From: Oscillospiraceae bacterium
Lineage (GTDB): Bacteria; Bacillota; Clostridia; Oscillospirales; Oscillospiraceae
NCBI GenBank assembly: GCA_017412765.1
Contig: JAFPWN010000012.1
Span: 1-64,000 of the forward strand
DNA length: 64,000 bases
Direction: 5' to 3'
In this document: in pieces, positions 45,488 through 55,676 of the stretch
Numbering within the stretch: position 1 is the first letter of the stretch
Layout: each line of letters begins with the position of its first letter
The notes under the pieces: generated by a model
The model's database searches: none
The model's input: only the letters and a program-made list of their open reading frames with translations
Told to the model about the DNA's origin: nothing
Program-made: the position numbers and the translations under genes

Positions 45488-45523
45488 ATAAAAAAATAGA
45501 AACTTTGCGAGGAGGAGATCGCT

Positions 45524-47995
45524 GTGTCCGGTAAGCGTTTTGAGATAAATGATTCCACTCTCGCCGCTATCGGGGAGCTCGGAAACCATATGCCGGGCGG
45601 CTTCTTTATATACAAGGCCGGCGGAAGCGAGGAGATCATATACGCTAATAAAGCGGTTTTCGATATTTACGGCTGTGCCGATTTTGAAGATTTCTGCTCG
45701 CTCACCGGCGGAACCTTTCGCGGAATGGTGCATAAAGAGGACTACGACCGAGTGGACGCCGACATCGTAAAGTGCCTCAAGGAGAGCGAAAACGACCTTG
45801 ACTACGTAGAATATCGGATAATCCGCCGCGACGGGAGCGTGCGCTGGGTCGAGGACTTCGGGCACTACACCGAAACGGCAAACCTCGGCGGCGTGTTCTG
45901 CGTTTTCATATCTGACGCGACCGAAAAGCACGTTGAAAAGGAAAACTCCGAGCGCATAATTGAGGAGGAGCTGCTGCGCGAGCAGCGCCACCGCGAGGAG
46001 CAGGATAAGATGATAACCGCGATGGCGTCGGACTATCGCGCGGTTTACCACGTTGATCTTGACAGTGACGACGGAGTGTGCTACCGCGCGGATCCGAACG
46101 ATCCGTATCAGACGCCGGAGGGCGTGCATTTCAGCTTTTCAGATCGCTTTCACTACTATGCCGAAAACTTTGTCGATGAGAAGTACCGCGAGGGCTTTCT
46201 GAAATTCATCGAGCCGGACTCCATCCGCGAGGCGCTCTCAAACGAGGCTATAATCGCATACCGCTATCTTGCGCGGCGCAGCGACCGCGAGTATTATGAG
46301 ATGCTCCGTATGGCGGGAGTGCGCCACGCCGAGGACAGGGATGACCATATCGTTCACGCGATAGGCCTCGGCTTTACCGTTATCGACGCCGAAATGCGCG
46401 ACACGATGGCGAAAAACCGCGCGATCATGGACGCGCTCGCCGTAGCTGAGGAGGCAAACAAGGCCAAGACTGCGTTTCTCTCGAGTATGAGCCACGAGAT
46501 ACGAACGCCGATGAACGCGATCATAGGGCTTAACAATCTCGCCCTCAGGGACGATTCGCTCCGGCCTGAAACGAGAGAGTACCTTGAGAAGATCGGCGGA
46601 AGCGCGCGTCACCTTCTCGGGCTTATAAACGATATTCTCGATATGAGCCGCATTGAATCCGGGCGCCTTACGCTCCGCAAGGAGGAGTTCTCCTTTGCCG
46701 GAATGATGGAGGAGCTCAACACGATGGTAATGAGCCAGTGCCGCGACAAGGGGCTGAGCTTCGAGTGCCGTATAAACGGACGCGTTGACGATTATTTTAT
46801 CGGCGACGATATAAAGCTCAAGCAGGTGCTCATAAATATTCTCTCAAACGCCGTAAAATTCACTAACGCGCCCGGCTCCGTCACAATGACGGTAGAAAAG
46901 ACCGCCGCCTTCGGCGATCAGTCAACTCTGCGCTTTTCCGTCAAGGACACCGGCATCGGAATGGACAAGTCCTTCATTCCCAAGATCTTCGACTCCTTCT
47001 CGCAGGAGGACAGCCGCCGCAGCAACAAATACGGCTCGACCGGCCTCGGAATGGCGATCACGAAAAGCATCGTTGAGATGATGAACGGCTCCATTACGGT
47101 CGAGAGCGAGAAGGGCGTCGGCTCCGAGTTTACGGTTTTTGTCACGCTGAAAAACTGCGACCACGAGATCTATCACGAATCCTTCATCGACCCCGCTGAT
47201 ATCCGGGTGCTCGTCGTGGACGACGACCCGATCGCCGCCGAGCACGCGCGGCTTATCCTCGACGAGGTCGGAATACACGCGGAAACCTGCAAAAGCGGCA
47301 GCGACGCGCTCAATATGATGGAGGTTAAGGGCGCAAAGCATGAGGGCTACAACCTCGTCATAATCGACTGGAAGATGCCGGGGATGGACGGCGTGGAGCT
47401 TATACGGCACATACGCGAGAGATACTCCAGGGAGGAGACCGCCGTAGTTCTTGTGAGCTTCAATTACGACGATATTATCGAGGAGGCTGAGGGCGCCGGA
47501 GCCGACGGTTTTATCGCAAAGCCCCTCTTTACAAAGAGTATTCTCGATGAGTTCGAGCGCATTGCGCGGCGCAACGGCATGGGAGTGCTGAAGGAGAAGC
47601 ACATCGCGGATCTGAAGGGCAGGCGGGTACTTGTAGCCGAGGATATCCAGATAAACGCAGAGATACTTACGGAGCTGCTTGAAATACGCGAAATGAAAGT
47701 AGACCACGCGGAAAACGGCAGAGTCGCTTTTGAGAAGTTCCGCGAAAGCGCCGAGGGAACCTATGACGCGGTGCTGATGGATATCCGTATGCCGGAGATG
47801 GACGGACTTGAGGCTACGGCGGCGATCCGCTCGCTCTCGAGGGAGGACGCGAGGAGAGTTCCGATCATCGCCATGACCGCCAACGCCTTCGATGAGGACG
47901 TTCAGCTCTCTCTCCAGGCGGGCATGAACGCTCACCTTTCAAAGCCTATCGAGCCAGATAAAATCTACGCTACTCTTGAAGAGCTGATAAGATGA
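45524..47995 (+). CDS. Hybrid sensor histidine kinase with two receiver domains
   Basis: The product has 823 residues and starts at GTG 45524 behind GGAGGAG. A PAS domain (about 20-135) and a second PAS-like region (about 165-295) come first, joined by a coiled coil. The HisKA box [16 protein letters not shown] carries phospho-acceptor His324. The ATP-binding HATPase domain (about 430-550) shows [20 protein letters not shown] and GLGMAITKS. Two receiver domains follow, the first with DWKMPGMDG (about 560-680) and the second with DIRMPEMDG (about 705-820). There are no membrane helices, so it senses a cytoplasmic signal. No output domain or separate regulator is adjacent. The next gene overlaps by four bases, hinting at surface-polysaccharide control. 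Confidence 0.9.
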   Translation: MSGKRFEINDSTLAAIGELGNHMPGGFFIYKAGGSEEIIYANKAVFDIYGCADFEDFCSLTGGTFRGMVHKEDYDRVDADIVKCLKESENDLDYVEYRIIRRDGSVRWVEDFGHYTETANLGGVFCVFISDATEKHVEKENSERIIEEELLREQRHREEQDKMITAMASDYRAVYHVDLDSDDGVCYRADPNDPYQTPEGVHFSFSDRFHYYAENFVDEKYREGFLKFIEPDSIREALSNEAIIAYRYLARRSDREYYEMLRMAGVRHAEDRDDHIVHAIGLGFTVIDAEMRDTMAKNRAIMDALAVAEEANKAKTAFLSSMSHEIRTPMNAIIGLNNLALRDDSLRPETREYLEKIGGSARHLLGLINDILDMSRIESGRLTLRKEEFSFAGMMEELNTMVMSQCRDKGLSFECRINGRVDDYFIGDDIKLKQVLINILSNAVKFTNAPGSVTMTVEKTAAFGDQSTLRFSVKDTGIGMDKSFIPKIFDSFSQEDSRRSNKYGSTGLGMAITKSIVEMMNGSITVESEKGVGSEFTVFVTLKNCDHEIYHESFIDPADIRVLVVDDDPIAAEHARLILDEVGIHAETCKSGSDALNMMEVKGAKHEGYNLVIIDWKMPGMDGVELIRHIRERYSREETAVVLVSFNYDDIIEEAEGAGADGFIAKPLFTKSILDEFERIARRNGMGVLKEKHIADLKGRRVLVAEDIQINAEILTELLEIREMKVDHAENGRVAFEKFRESAEGTYDAVLMDIRMPEMDGLEATAAIRSLSREDARRVPIIAMTANAFDEDVQLSLQAGMNAHLSKPIEPDKIYATLEELIR

Positions 47996-49230
47996 AAAAG
48001 CCCGTAACGCGCGAAAAAGTTACAGATATTTATATTTCGCTTCTGCTTTCGGCGTATATTCTCGTTTTCGCGCCGTATACGATGATCTCCGAGGTAAAAT
48101 ACGCCGCGTTTCTCGTTCTCAGCGGCGCGTATATCCTCGCCGTCGCCGCTCTTTCGATCAAAGAGCGAACTTTTCCGGCGCCGAAGCCGCTCGTGCTTCT
48201 CGTCGCGGGATACTTTCTCTGCACGGCCGTATCCGCGGTGCTCTCAGAGTACGACTATAACCCGATCATCGGCGCGAGCCGCTCGGACGGACTTCTTACG
48301 CAGCTCATCTATTGCCTTACTTTTCTCTCTGTCGCCGCGTTAGGCAGGCTCAGAGACAGGCATATTTACCTTTTCGGCGCGACAATGACGGTTTACTGCG
48401 CCCTTTCGATAACGCAGTTTCTCGGACTTGACATATTGCGCCTTTACCCCGAGGGCATGACATATCTCGACGGCAACGTGCGCTACTCGGGAGAGTATTT
48501 CGGCACGCTCGGAAACGCCGATTTTTCTTCGGTTCTGCTCGGAATGAGCGCGGCGGTGATGTTGCTCGCGCTCATAAAAAAGCGGAATTATCTGCTTTTC
48601 ATACCGCTGGCGCTCTCGCTCGTCTGCCTCTTCTGGGCGCGGGTCGCGGAGGGCATTGTCGGATTTTTCGGCGCTGCCGCGGTAATGGCGCCGGTGCTTC
48701 TCGGACGGCGCGGAAAGTGGGTCGCCATGGCTGAGGCGGCGCTCATTGTTGCAGGCGTAATCGCGGTCTTTTTCTTTGACCTCGGCGGCACGCTCGGGGA
48801 AGCGCACGCCATGCTTCACGGAGAGGTGAAGGATTCCTTCGGCTCCGGCAGGATCGGCATCTGGCGCGCGGTTATCGGTGAGATTCCGAAGCATCCGCTG
48901 TTCGGAGGCGGCGTCGATTCCATGATCAAATGGGATATTGAGCCGTTTTCGCGCGTTGTCGGCGGCAAGACCATCTACCGCTACATCGACTGCGCGCACA
49001 ACGAGTATCTGAACGTACTCGCCCAGCAGGGACTTTTCGCCTTTCTCTGCGCCGTCGGCGCGCTCGCTTATTCTCTGCGCCGCGCGATAAAAAGCGGCGG
49101 CAATATCGCCCTCGCCGGCGCGTTAAGCTACGCGATAAGCGCGTTTTTCGGCATTTCGATGTTCATAATAACGCCCGTTTTTCTGCTGTTTCTTGCAGCC
49201 TCCGTAAATAATAAAAGCTCTGAGGGTTAG
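47992..49230 (+). CDS. O-antigen ligase / polymerase-like membrane protein
   Basis: The product has 412 residues and about 11-12 membrane helices. The ATG overlaps the kinase stop (ATGA). The large outer loop carries the landmarks of the Wzy_C/WaaL-like family: [20 protein letters not shown] followed by FGGG and later [14 protein letters not shown]. Such proteins ligate or polymerise undecaprenyl-linked glycans on the outer face of the membrane. In a Gram-positive cell, roles include polymerising a surface polysaccharide or attaching glycans to wall polymers or proteins. The gene ends inside a terminator-like palindrome that also appears 193 bases further on. Confidence 0.82.
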   Translation: MKKPVTREKVTDIYISLLLSAYILVFAPYTMISEVKYAAFLVLSGAYILAVAALSIKERTFPAPKPLVLLVAGYFLCTAVSAVLSEYDYNPIIGASRSDGLLTQLIYCLTFLSVAALGRLRDRHIYLFGATMTVYCALSITQFLGLDILRLYPEGMTYLDGNVRYSGEYFGTLGNADFSSVLLGMSAAVMLLALIKKRNYLLFIPLALSLVCLFWARVAEGIVGFFGAAAVMAPVLLGRRGKWVAMAEAALIVAGVIAVFFFDLGGTLGEAHAMLHGEVKDSFGSGRIGIWRAVIGEIPKHPLFGGGVDSMIKWDIEPFSRVVGGKTIYRYIDCAHNEYLNVLAQQGLFAFLCAVGALAYSLRRAIKSGGNIALAGALSYAISAFFGISMFIITPVFLLFLAASVNNKSSEG

Positions 49231-49436
49231 TCCCTCAGAGCTTCAGACTGTAGACAAAAAGGAAAAAGCGTTGGATATAGGAGGCGGGGTTCTGTGAAGG
49301 GGCCGGCCAAGAGGCCCCTTCACGTCGCATCGCCCGCCCGCAGGCGTCATATTTTGCGCTCCGAGAGCGCAAAATATGTTCGATGCGGAGACTTTGTCGA
49401 CGCATTGAAGCTCTGAGGGTTAGTCCCTCAGAGCTT
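49216..49436. mobile_element. MITE-like insertion flanked by a 28-bp direct repeat, copy 1
   Basis: Identical 28-bp palindromic sequences at 49216-49243 and 49409-49436 flank about 165 bp of non-coding DNA. Each palindrome is a hairpin (12-bp stem, TTAGT loop) holding the last codons of one of the two convergent genes: the left copy for the ligase gene and the right copy for the glycosidase gene. The simplest history is that one shared terminator was duplicated by an insertion. The insert begins CAGACTGTAGACAAAA and ends with GGAGACTTTGTCGACGCATT. Its ends are weakly inverted (CA....GT.GACAAA). Internal hairpins lie near 49294-49323 and 49350-49378. Confidence 0.6.
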
Positions 49437-50702
49437 TATAATTATCGGTTTTCCATCGCAGAAGAGCTTTCCTCCGGAGACTCCCGCCGTCTCGCCGGAG
49501 ATGAGGTTCTCATACTCGCCGTCCGGAACGGAGACCGGAATCTCGCCCTTATCGCATTTCAAGGGGAAAACTCCGAGCTTGACGCTCGCGCCCCTGCGGT
49601 ACATGACAGCCGTGTCGCCGTAAGAGAGCGCGGTGAAGCTGTCAATAGGCTCGAGCGCGGTCTTTTTTATTTCATACAGGCGGCGCATAAGCGGGGAGAG
49701 GTCAACGCCGGTGTCGAAGCTTATCGTGTCCTTGTCAAAGAGCGCCGGAAGGTGGTCGCAGGCGCGCTCCTGACCGGCGTAGATAAGCGTGGCGCCCTTC
49801 ATGAAGTACATCATCGCGGTGAACGATACAAGGCGGTCTGTTTCACGCACGCGTGAAGCTATCCTCGGCTGATCGTGGTTTTCGAGAAAGCGCAGTTTGT
49901 TGTATCGCCCGGGGTAGGCGAAGTCCTGAAAGCTCACAAGCTCCATATAGGTTGACAGAGGCGCGGAGCCGGCGAGATAAGCGTCGAACGCCTCGTGAAC
50001 GTCGTACTCGTACTCAATATCGAACGCCTCGAAAAGCTCGGAGTCCTTTGCGCTGTACATACCGACAGAGCGGCAGTAGTCGCCGAACGAGCGGTGAACG
50101 CTCTCGGCAAGCCATATGCACCCGTTTCGCACCTTTTCGACCCGCTCTCGCGCCCTCTTCCAGAATTCAACCGGTACGAACGACGCGACGTCGCAGCGAA
50201 AGCCGTCCACGTACTGCGCCCAGAAGCAGAGAGACTCGATCTGATAGTCCCACAGCGCCTTGTTCGTGTAGTCGAGGTCGATTATATCCGTCCAGTCTCC
50301 GACGTGGTTGCCGGGCCGCCCGTCCGGGCGCTTGTAGAAAAATTCGGGGTGTGTTTTCCACAGAACGGAGTCGGGCGAGGTGTGGTTATAGACTACGTCG
50401 ATGATGATCTTCATACCGGCATCGTGAACGGCGGCGCAGAGCGCCTTGAAATCGTCGAGCGTGCCGTACTCGGGGTTAACGGCGCGGTAGTCCATATTCG
50501 CGTAGGGACTGCCGAGCGTGCCCTTGCGCGCGATAACGCCTATCGGGTGTATCGGCATGAGCCATACTATATCCGTCCCGAGGCTTTTTATGCGCCCTAA
50601 ATCGGGTATGAGCGCGCGGAACGTGCCCTCAGGCGTGTGATTGCGGACGTAGACGGAGTAGATGACCTCCCTCTGAAGCTCAATATCAGTGTTTTTTGCC
50701 AT
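49428..50702 (-). CDS. GH13 alpha-amylase-family glycosidase
   Basis: The product has 424 residues, starting at ATG 50702 (MAKNTD) with AGAGGT upstream. A 25-codon extension reads through the previous gene and is discounted. Catalytic (beta/alpha)8-barrel motifs appear in order: DVVYNHT (region I), DGFRCDVASFVP with the nucleophile Asp (region II), WLAESVH with the acid/base Glu (region III) and FLENHDQPR with the transition-state Asp (region IV). The family acts on alpha-glucans or related alpha-glucosides. There is no signal peptide, so it works in the cytoplasm on imported sugars, probably supplied by the MFS transporter of the same operon. Substrate specificity cannot be told. Confidence 0.88.
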   Translation of the reverse strand: MAKNTDIELQREVIYSVYVRNHTPEGTFRALIPDLGRIKSLGTDIVWLMPIHPIGVIARKGTLGSPYANMDYRAVNPEYGTLDDFKALCAAVHDAGMKIIIDVVYNHTSPDSVLWKTHPEFFYKRPDGRPGNHVGDWTDIIDLDYTNKALWDYQIESLCFWAQYVDGFRCDVASFVPVEFWKRARERVEKVRNGCIWLAESVHRSFGDYCRSVGMYSAKDSELFEAFDIEYEYDVHEAFDAYLAGSAPLSTYMELVSFQDFAYPGRYNKLRFLENHDQPRIASRVRETDRLVSFTAMMYFMKGATLIYAGQERACDHLPALFDKDTISFDTGVDLSPLMRRLYEIKKTALEPIDSFTALSYGDTAVMYRRGASVKLGVFPLKCDKGEIPVSVPDGEYENLISGETAGVSGGKLFCDGKPIIIKL

Positions 50703-51135
50703 CGTTCTGACCTCTCTGCCAAGTTGTAAACTCTGTTCCGAGCTCGGTCGCCTGCCTCTCGAACCATACGCTGTCATAGGGCGTTTTGGGGCGCTTTCCG
50801 AAAAGGCGCATTATATTGCGAGTATGAAAGCGCAGAGAGGAGGGGATAGACACGAGTATCGGCATAAACAGCCCGAAGTAGCAGTTCTGAATGCTGTGCC
50901 CGAACTCGTGATTCTTGATGTGCTCCGAATCGGTGCGGTCTTTTATGAAAACGGGGCCGAGGCTCGCGCCGCCCCAGCGCCTGCCGACCTCGAAGTACCA
51001 CGCGTAGCCCCAGCGGTGCGGCTTGTGACCGGTTATGAGCAAACACAGCGCGACGATAAGCCCGGCTGTGGTGGTGAGAAGCCCCCAGGTGAAGCTGAGA
51101 GCGTAGTATCTGCCCTTGGATATGCGAGGATTCAT
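50686..51135 (-). CDS. Small membrane protein with a HEFGH motif
   Basis: The product has 149 residues. A hydrophobic helix (about 12-36) precedes a GYAWYFEVGRRWGGASLGP region and HIKNHEFGHSIQN (about 72-84), followed by a second hydrophobic stretch (about 87-100). HExxH is the zinc-binding motif of many metallopeptidases, and HEFGH-type short membrane proteins recur in Clostridia. No third metal ligand is obvious. It overlaps the GDPD gene by four bases and the glycosidase gene by 17, so it is a coupled member of this operon. It may be a minimal metalloprotease-like protein or may have lost activity. Confidence 0.65.
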   Translation of the reverse strand: MNPRISKGRYYALSFTWGLLTTTAGLIVALCLLITGHKPHRWGYAWYFEVGRRWGGASLGPVFIKDRTDSEHIKNHEFGHSIQNCYFGLFMPILVSIPSSLRFHTRNIMRLFGKRPKTPYDSVWFERQATELGTEFTTWQRGQNDGKKH

Positions 51136-52052
51136 TTGAAACGCACTTCCGGCTCGTAAAATTCAAAGATAACGGTATCGCGGCCCTGCTCGTTTACCTT
51201 GTTGTGGCTCGTCCAGCCGACCTTCATCGCGCCGAGCGCCTCGCTGAGCTTGACGGCAAGCGGCTTTTCACCGATCCTGTACGCGATGAAATGCGGGCGC
51301 GAGAGAACGTTCAGAAGCGTATTCTCAAGCGCGAACGCGAGCGCGGGATTCATGCCGCCGCCGGTGTAGTCCTCAAAGGTCGTCGCAAGCTGACCGCGCA
51401 GTATCTCCGGCGCGTGAACTCTGAACCACGCGACTATCGTCGGGTCAAAGGACTCGATGCAGAGGTCGCCGGAGTAAGCGGATATGAGCTTGAGAGTCTT
51501 TTCGCACAGCTCATTGTTGTGCCGTCCGGTTTTCAGCTCGCAGATTATCGGCGTCTTGCCGTTTATCGTCACAAGCACGTCGGAGAAGAGGGGAATGCGC
51601 TCGTCGGTGCCGCAGAGCCGCATTTCGGAAAGCTCAGCGTAGGTGTATTCGTCAACGCGGCCGTCAACTCCGCACACGCGGGAGAGCGTATCGTCGTGGA
51701 AAACGACTACTCTGCCGTCGCGGCTCAGCTGCACGTCAAGCTCAACGCCGTAGCCGCGCTCAACGGCGCGGCGGAACGCGGCAAGGGAGTTTTCGGGGAT
51801 GGTCTTATCCTCGGTGTGAAGCCCGCGGTGGGCGATGTTCTGACCCATAAAGGGCGCCTTTTGTTCATCTGTCGCCCTGCCCGGCGCAACGAGGGCCGCG
51901 CAGGCGCCTGCGGCGGCGCCGACGCCGATGAGAGCGCCGGATATAAAGGCGAGCTTTTTTGCGCGCCTTTTGGCGAGCCTGGCTTTTTTTGAGAGCTTTT
52001 CAGCGGTCTCGAAGACCTTGACGGCGGTCTCAAGAGTTTTCTTCGCGTCCAT
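51132..52052 (-). CDS. Glycerophosphodiester phosphodiesterase
   Basis: The product has 306 residues from ATG 52052, with GGGAGG upstream. A basic N-terminus and a membrane helix (about 35-57) anchor it, with the catalytic domain outside. GDPD motifs are AHRGLHTEDKTIPENSL (about 73-89), GVELDVQLSRDGRVVVFHDD (about 101-120) and a later CELKTG. The His, Glu/Asp and HD pairs form the metal and acid-base site. The family splits glycerophosphodiesters, or teichoic acid chains in some cases, to sn-glycerol 3-phosphate and an alcohol. Its ATG overlaps the MFS stop by one base (TGATG), showing tight coupling. Confidence 0.9.
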   Translation of the reverse strand: MDAKKTLETAVKVFETAEKLSKKARLAKRRAKKLAFISGALIGVGAAAGACAALVAPGRATDEQKAPFMGQNIAHRGLHTEDKTIPENSLAAFRRAVERGYGVELDVQLSRDGRVVVFHDDTLSRVCGVDGRVDEYTYAELSEMRLCGTDERIPLFSDVLVTINGKTPIICELKTGRHNNELCEKTLKLISAYSGDLCIESFDPTIVAWFRVHAPEILRGQLATTFEDYTGGGMNPALAFALENTLLNVLSRPHFIAYRIGEKPLAVKLSEALGAMKVGWTSHNKVNEQGRDTVIFEFYEPEVRFK

Positions 52053-53500
52053 CAATCGTCGCCTCCCAGTGCCTCAAGACCCTTCGCGTTTTCGACCTTT
52101 TTCGCCTTTATGTTCTTAACGAGCGCGGTGAACACCACGCAGCTTATAAGATACAGCACGGTAGAGTATATCGGGAGCGCGCGCCACGCGAAGGAGATGC
52201 GGAACACAAGACCGAGAAGGATCGGGGTGACGGTCTGCGCCGACATCGAGGCGGCGTAGTAGAAGCCGGTGAACTTGCCGATGGTCTTGGAGGAGGAGAG
52301 CTCGACCACCATCGGGAAGGAGCAGTTGTGAACGAGGCTCATGCCGAAGCCCTTGATGACCCATACGACGTAGAGAAGAGCGGGGAAGCTGTACTCGCCG
52401 TGCTCGCCGACGACGTTGCCGGTGGGCGCGATGAAGCACATTAGGAGCACGCCGAGAACGGTGAGGCTGAGACCCGTCGTGATAGTCCACTTTCTGCCTA
52501 TCTTATCGGCGATGCCGCCGGCGATGGCGAAGCCGAGGACGGAGGCGAGACCGCCGATTATGGTCAGCGTGCTCGTAGCGCTCGAGGCGGAGCCGAGGTA
52601 GTAGATAACGTAGTTGCCGATGTAGGTTCCGATGGCGTTATCCGCCATGAACCAGAGAAATTCCGCGCCGAGGATAGCGAGGAGCATCCTTTTGTTTGCC
52701 TTGGACATAGGCGCGTCGTCCTCGATCTTGTCCTCGACCGCGGCAAGGCGCTCGCCCATCTCCATCTCGTCCTTGAGTTCCTCGCGGAGCTTATTCTCCT
52801 TGATGGTCGCAAAGAGCACGAACGCGCTTATGACCATGAGAATGGACGCGATGATGAACGGCAGCTCGATGACCCAGAGGTTACGCGCGTCAGAGTCTGC
52901 GTTTATGTAGTCGGAGAGCTTGAGGAAGATGCCGAGAACGGTGGCGAATGCTCCGCCGAAGTAGCCCATGATGTTTATGATGCCGTTGGCCTTCGCGCGG
53001 AGGGGCTTGGGCGTGATGTCAGGCATGAGGGCGACGGCGGGGTTGCGGTACATCATCATGAACATGAGAACTATCGCCATCATGATTACCATTCCGGCGA
53101 TGTTGTTGTAGTGGAAGAAGAGGGGGATAAACGGAAAAGCAACGGCGGCGACGAGAGTGCCGATGAGGATATAGGGCATTCTCTTGCCGATGGGGGTTTC
53201 GGTGCGGTCTGAGAGCGAGCCGAAGATCGGCAGCAGGATAAGCGCCGCGAGATTGTCGCACGCCATAACGATGCCGACGAGCCACTGGACTTCGAGTATC
53301 TTAGAGGCGTCGCCGGTGGCGCGCAGCTCGGCGGAGTTCATGGAGTACATGGCCTTGGCAAAAATATCCGTGAGGAAGGTCGGACACCAGGAATCGTAGA
53401 CCTGCCAGAGGAGCAGGATTCCGAAAAAGGCAAAGCCGATGAGCGCCGTGCGCCTGTAGTTTAGCTTCAGAGAGCCGACTGAATTAGTTTTACTTGCCAT
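52052..53500 (-). CDS. MFS transporter, probably sugar/cation symporter
   Basis: The product has 482 residues with 12 predicted membrane helices. MFS signatures are GSLSDRTETPIGKRMPY after helix 2-3 (a GPH/SLC45-like form) and GGIADKIGRKWT in the second half. A long charged cytoplasmic loop (about 215-250) separates the halves. The GKRMPY sequence is typical of disaccharide and oligosaccharide symporters. With a cytoplasmic GH13 enzyme and a HAD phosphatase in the operon, import of an alpha-linked saccharide is likely. The gene starts just after the HAD gene ends, in one transcript. Confidence 0.85.
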   Translation of the reverse strand: MASKTNSVGSLKLNYRRTALIGFAFFGILLLWQVYDSWCPTFLTDIFAKAMYSMNSAELRATGDASKILEVQWLVGIVMACDNLAALILLPIFGSLSDRTETPIGKRMPYILIGTLVAAVAFPFIPLFFHYNNIAGMVIMMAIVLMFMMMYRNPAVALMPDITPKPLRAKANGIINIMGYFGGAFATVLGIFLKLSDYINADSDARNLWVIELPFIIASILMVISAFVLFATIKENKLREELKDEMEMGERLAAVEDKIEDDAPMSKANKRMLLAILGAEFLWFMADNAIGTYIGNYVIYYLGSASSATSTLTIIGGLASVLGFAIAGGIADKIGRKWTITTGLSLTVLGVLLMCFIAPTGNVVGEHGEYSFPALLYVVWVIKGFGMSLVHNCSFPMVVELSSSKTIGKFTGFYYAASMSAQTVTPILLGLVFRISFAWRALPIYSTVLYLISCVVFTALVKNIKAKKVENAKGLEALGGDD

Positions 53501-53501
53501 T

Positions 53502-54299
53502 TCATTTCCTCAATTCTTTTAAGATTTCTTCCGCGCTTGAGAGCACCATATCGGGCTTATCCGCGCTTTTTTCAAGTATTTCCGGCGTGGTTTCGCCGCT
53601 CATTACGAGAATGCCGCACACTCCGGCGTTAAGACCGCTCTTTACGTCGGTGTAGATACGGTCGCCTACGACGCAGGTCTCGCTTTTTGCCGCACCGAGC
53701 TTTTCCATCGCAAGCTGCGGCATCAGCGGCGAGGGCTTTCCGATGACCACGGGGTCGAGTCCTGTCGCATTTTTCAGCATTATCATAACGCTGCCGCAGT
53801 CCGGAACGTAGCCGAACTCGGTCGGACAGACGAGATCGGGGTTCGTTGCGATATACGGCGTCTCCGGTCTCAGCGTGAGGATGTAGGATATATCCCACAG
53901 CTTTTTGTAGTTTAGTTCGGTATCGTAGCCGAGGACTACGACCTCAGTTTTCTCCGTATCCCCGGTGATCCCGAACCCCTCGCGCCGAAGCTCCGCCTTG
54001 AGGCTCTCGGTGCCGCAGACGTAGAGCCGCTTTCCCTCGTGACAGCGGTGGAGATAGTACGCTGTCGCCTGCGACGAGGTTATGAAGTCCTCACGGCTTG
54101 CCTCGATGCCGAGCCGCGCGAGCTTTGATACGTAGTCCTCAACGCTCTTTGAGGAGTTGTTCGTCATGAAGAGGTATCTGCGCCCAGACTCGCGGATTGT
54201 CCGCAGAAGCTCCTTTGTATAGGGGAAAAGCTCGTCGCCGAGGTAGAGGGTGCCGTCCATATCGAAAAGAAAAAGCCTGAAATTTTTTATTTCCGCCAA
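53502..54299 (-). CDS. HAD-IIA sugar phosphatase (NagD/AraL-like)
   Basis: The product has about 265 residues if it starts at TTG 54299 (MAEIKNFRLFLFDMDGTLY). An open frame continues 43 codons further upstream, but that part is unlike the family and probably untranslated. HAD motif I is FDMDGTLY with both Asp residues. Motif II is the Ser/Thr of FMTNNSS, motif III the Lys of VIGKPS, and motif IV GDRIYTDVKSG. The squiggle and cap layout fits subclass IIA, which dephosphorylates sugar phosphates and nucleotides. It is the first gene of the minus-strand operon with the transporter, GDPD, HEFGH protein and glycosidase. The start choice is moderately certain. Confidence 0.82.
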   Translation of the reverse strand: MAEIKNFRLFLFDMDGTLYLGDELFPYTKELLRTIRESGRRYLFMTNNSSKSVEDYVSKLARLGIEASREDFITSSQATAYYLHRCHEGKRLYVCGTESLKAELRREGFGITGDTEKTEVVVLGYDTELNYKKLWDISYILTLRPETPYIATNPDLVCPTEFGYVPDCGSVMIMLKNATGLDPVVIGKPSPLMPQLAMEKLGAAKSETCVVGDRIYTDVKSGLNAGVCGILVMSGETTPEILEKSADKPDMVLSSAEEILKELRK

Positions 54300-54464
54300 A
54301 AAATCACCGCTTTCCGCGCCGTATTGATAAATCTGAGCAGAATCCGAAACAAAAACCGCCCTTTTGAAGATTATGCAAATACTGCAAAAAAGAGCGGAAA
54401 AAGCCCGGAATATAAGCGCTTTGCACATATTTTACCATACTCCGTCGAGCGTTTCAAGTGATTG

Positions 54465-54493
54465 TTGACAACTTCCGGCAATCGTATTAAAAT
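54465..54493 (+). promoter_or_regulatory. Promoter of the antiporter gene
   Basis: TTGACA (54465-54470), a 17-base spacer and TAAAAT (54488-54493) lie 35 bases before ATG 54529. Confidence 0.8.
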
Positions 54494-54528
54494 AGTTCAA
54501 GATTTAATATGAATTGAGAGGAAATCTG

Positions 54529-55494
54529 ATGTTAGTACCTGTTTTATTGTTCGCATTAGGACTTGTCCTGCTCATAAAGGGCGGAGATTGGTTTGTTGAC
54601 GGAGCTACCGGCATCGCGCGCCGCTTCAAGCTTCCGGAGCTGCTCATCGGCGCGACTGTCGTATCCATCGGAACGACGCTGCCTGAGGTCATGGTGTCCT
54701 CGCAGGCGGCGCTCGAGGGAATTGCCGGCATATCCTACGGCAACGACATCGGCTCTATTATCTGCAACACCTCGCTTATTGCCGCGATTACGATCGCGCT
54801 GAAGCCGACTATCGTGAATAAAAAAACCATCGTTTTCCCGGTCGCGGCGTTCTTCATCGCCGCCGCCATCTACGCCGGCTTCGCTTACGCTGCGGGCCGC
54901 TTCTACCGCTGGAACGGCGTTCTGTTTCTTATCATGTTCGTAGTTTATATGGTAGTTAACTTCTTCCAGATGAAGCGCAACCCCGTCGAGGAGACCGAGG
55001 AAGAGGAGGAGGCAAAGGAAATGCCCCTCTGGATGGAGCTTCTGCTCCTTGTCGGCGGCGCCGCATGCATCGCCGTCGGCGCGAGACTTCTCGTCGATAA
55101 CGGCACTCTCATCGCGCAGGCGCTCGGCGTTCCCGACTCCGTTATCGGACTCACTATGGTCGCGCTCGGCACCTCGCTTCCCGAGCTTGTCACCGCGATA
55201 ACGAGCCTTGTCAAGGGTCACAGCTCGCTCTCCGTCGGCAATATCATCGGCGCGAATATCTTCAATATCGTCCTCGTCTCCGGCGCGGCGATAACGATAA
55301 ACCCCTTCGAGATACCGGCTGAAAAGATGCTCATGGGCATAAACTCCAGCCTGCTTGTCGATATTCCCGTGATGTTCCTCGTTATGGGCATCATGACCCT
55401 GCCGACCGTCGCCACCGGCAAGCTTAAGCGCTGGCAGGGCATCGCACTTCTGTGCATCTACGTCGCGTTCACGGCGTATCAGTTTATAGCGTAA
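54529..55494 (+). CDS. Calcium/sodium antiporter (CaCA family, YrbG-like)
   Basis: The product has 321 residues from ATG 54529, with GAGAGG upstream. It has ten membrane helices in two homologous halves. Each half has an alpha-repeat ion-binding motif: GATVVSIGTTLPEVMVS (about 43-59) followed by GNDIGSIICN, and GLTMVALGTSLPELVTA (about 206-222) followed by GNIIGANIFN. These GTxLPE and GN motifs define K+-independent Ca2+/Na+ exchangers, which export Ca2+ in exchange for Na+. A charged cytoplasmic loop lies in the middle (EETEEEEEAKE). It has its own promoter and is followed by hairpins before the ZTP riboswitch. Confidence 0.9.
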   Translation: MLVPVLLFALGLVLLIKGGDWFVDGATGIARRFKLPELLIGATVVSIGTTLPEVMVSSQAALEGIAGISYGNDIGSIICNTSLIAAITIALKPTIVNKKTIVFPVAAFFIAAAIYAGFAYAAGRFYRWNGVLFLIMFVVYMVVNFFQMKRNPVEETEEEEEAKEMPLWMELLLLVGGAACIAVGARLLVDNGTLIAQALGVPDSVIGLTMVALGTSLPELVTAITSLVKGHSSLSVGNIIGANIFNIVLVSGAAITINPFEIPAEKMLMGINSSLLVDIPVMFLVMGIMTLPTVATGKLKRWQGIALLCIYVAFTAYQFIA

Positions 55495-55504
55495 CACATA
55501 AGGC

Positions 55505-55662
55505 AAGACCGCACAATTCGGTGCGAGCGCCTTGCTTGCATATTATTCCGTCATATTGTCCGAAAATCCTCGGAAAAACACAAAGTATTTCCTTGCGGTT
55601 TTCAGCCAATCTGACAAAAAATCTGACTTCGCAATCCGCACACATGAATTATGCGGTATTGC
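55505..55662 (+). other. Hairpins between the antiporter gene and the ZTP riboswitch
   Basis: A stem closed by AAGGC and GCCTT (about 55500-55534) with an inner CGCAC/GTGCG stem follows the antiporter stop. A second imperfect stem pairs GCAATCCGCA with TGCGGTATTGC (55631-55662). Neither has a strong T run. They may end the antiporter transcript. The promoter of the purine operon should also lie here but is not clear. Confidence 0.4.
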
Positions 55663-55676
55663 CATAATCGAATATT

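Noticed and set aside
46922..47935. 337-codon minus-strand open frame inside the histidine kinase gene
   Set aside because: The kinase has every expected motif in frame, and the antisense frame has none.
54300..54428. N-terminal extension of the HAD phosphatase
   Set aside because: The extra 43 residues are hydrophobic and unlike HAD-IIA proteins, whose first motif normally starts within about 15 residues of the N-terminus.
54556..55506. 316-codon minus-strand frame over the antiporter gene
   Set aside because: It is highly charged, unnatural composition opposite a clear ten-helix antiporter with both ion-binding repeats.
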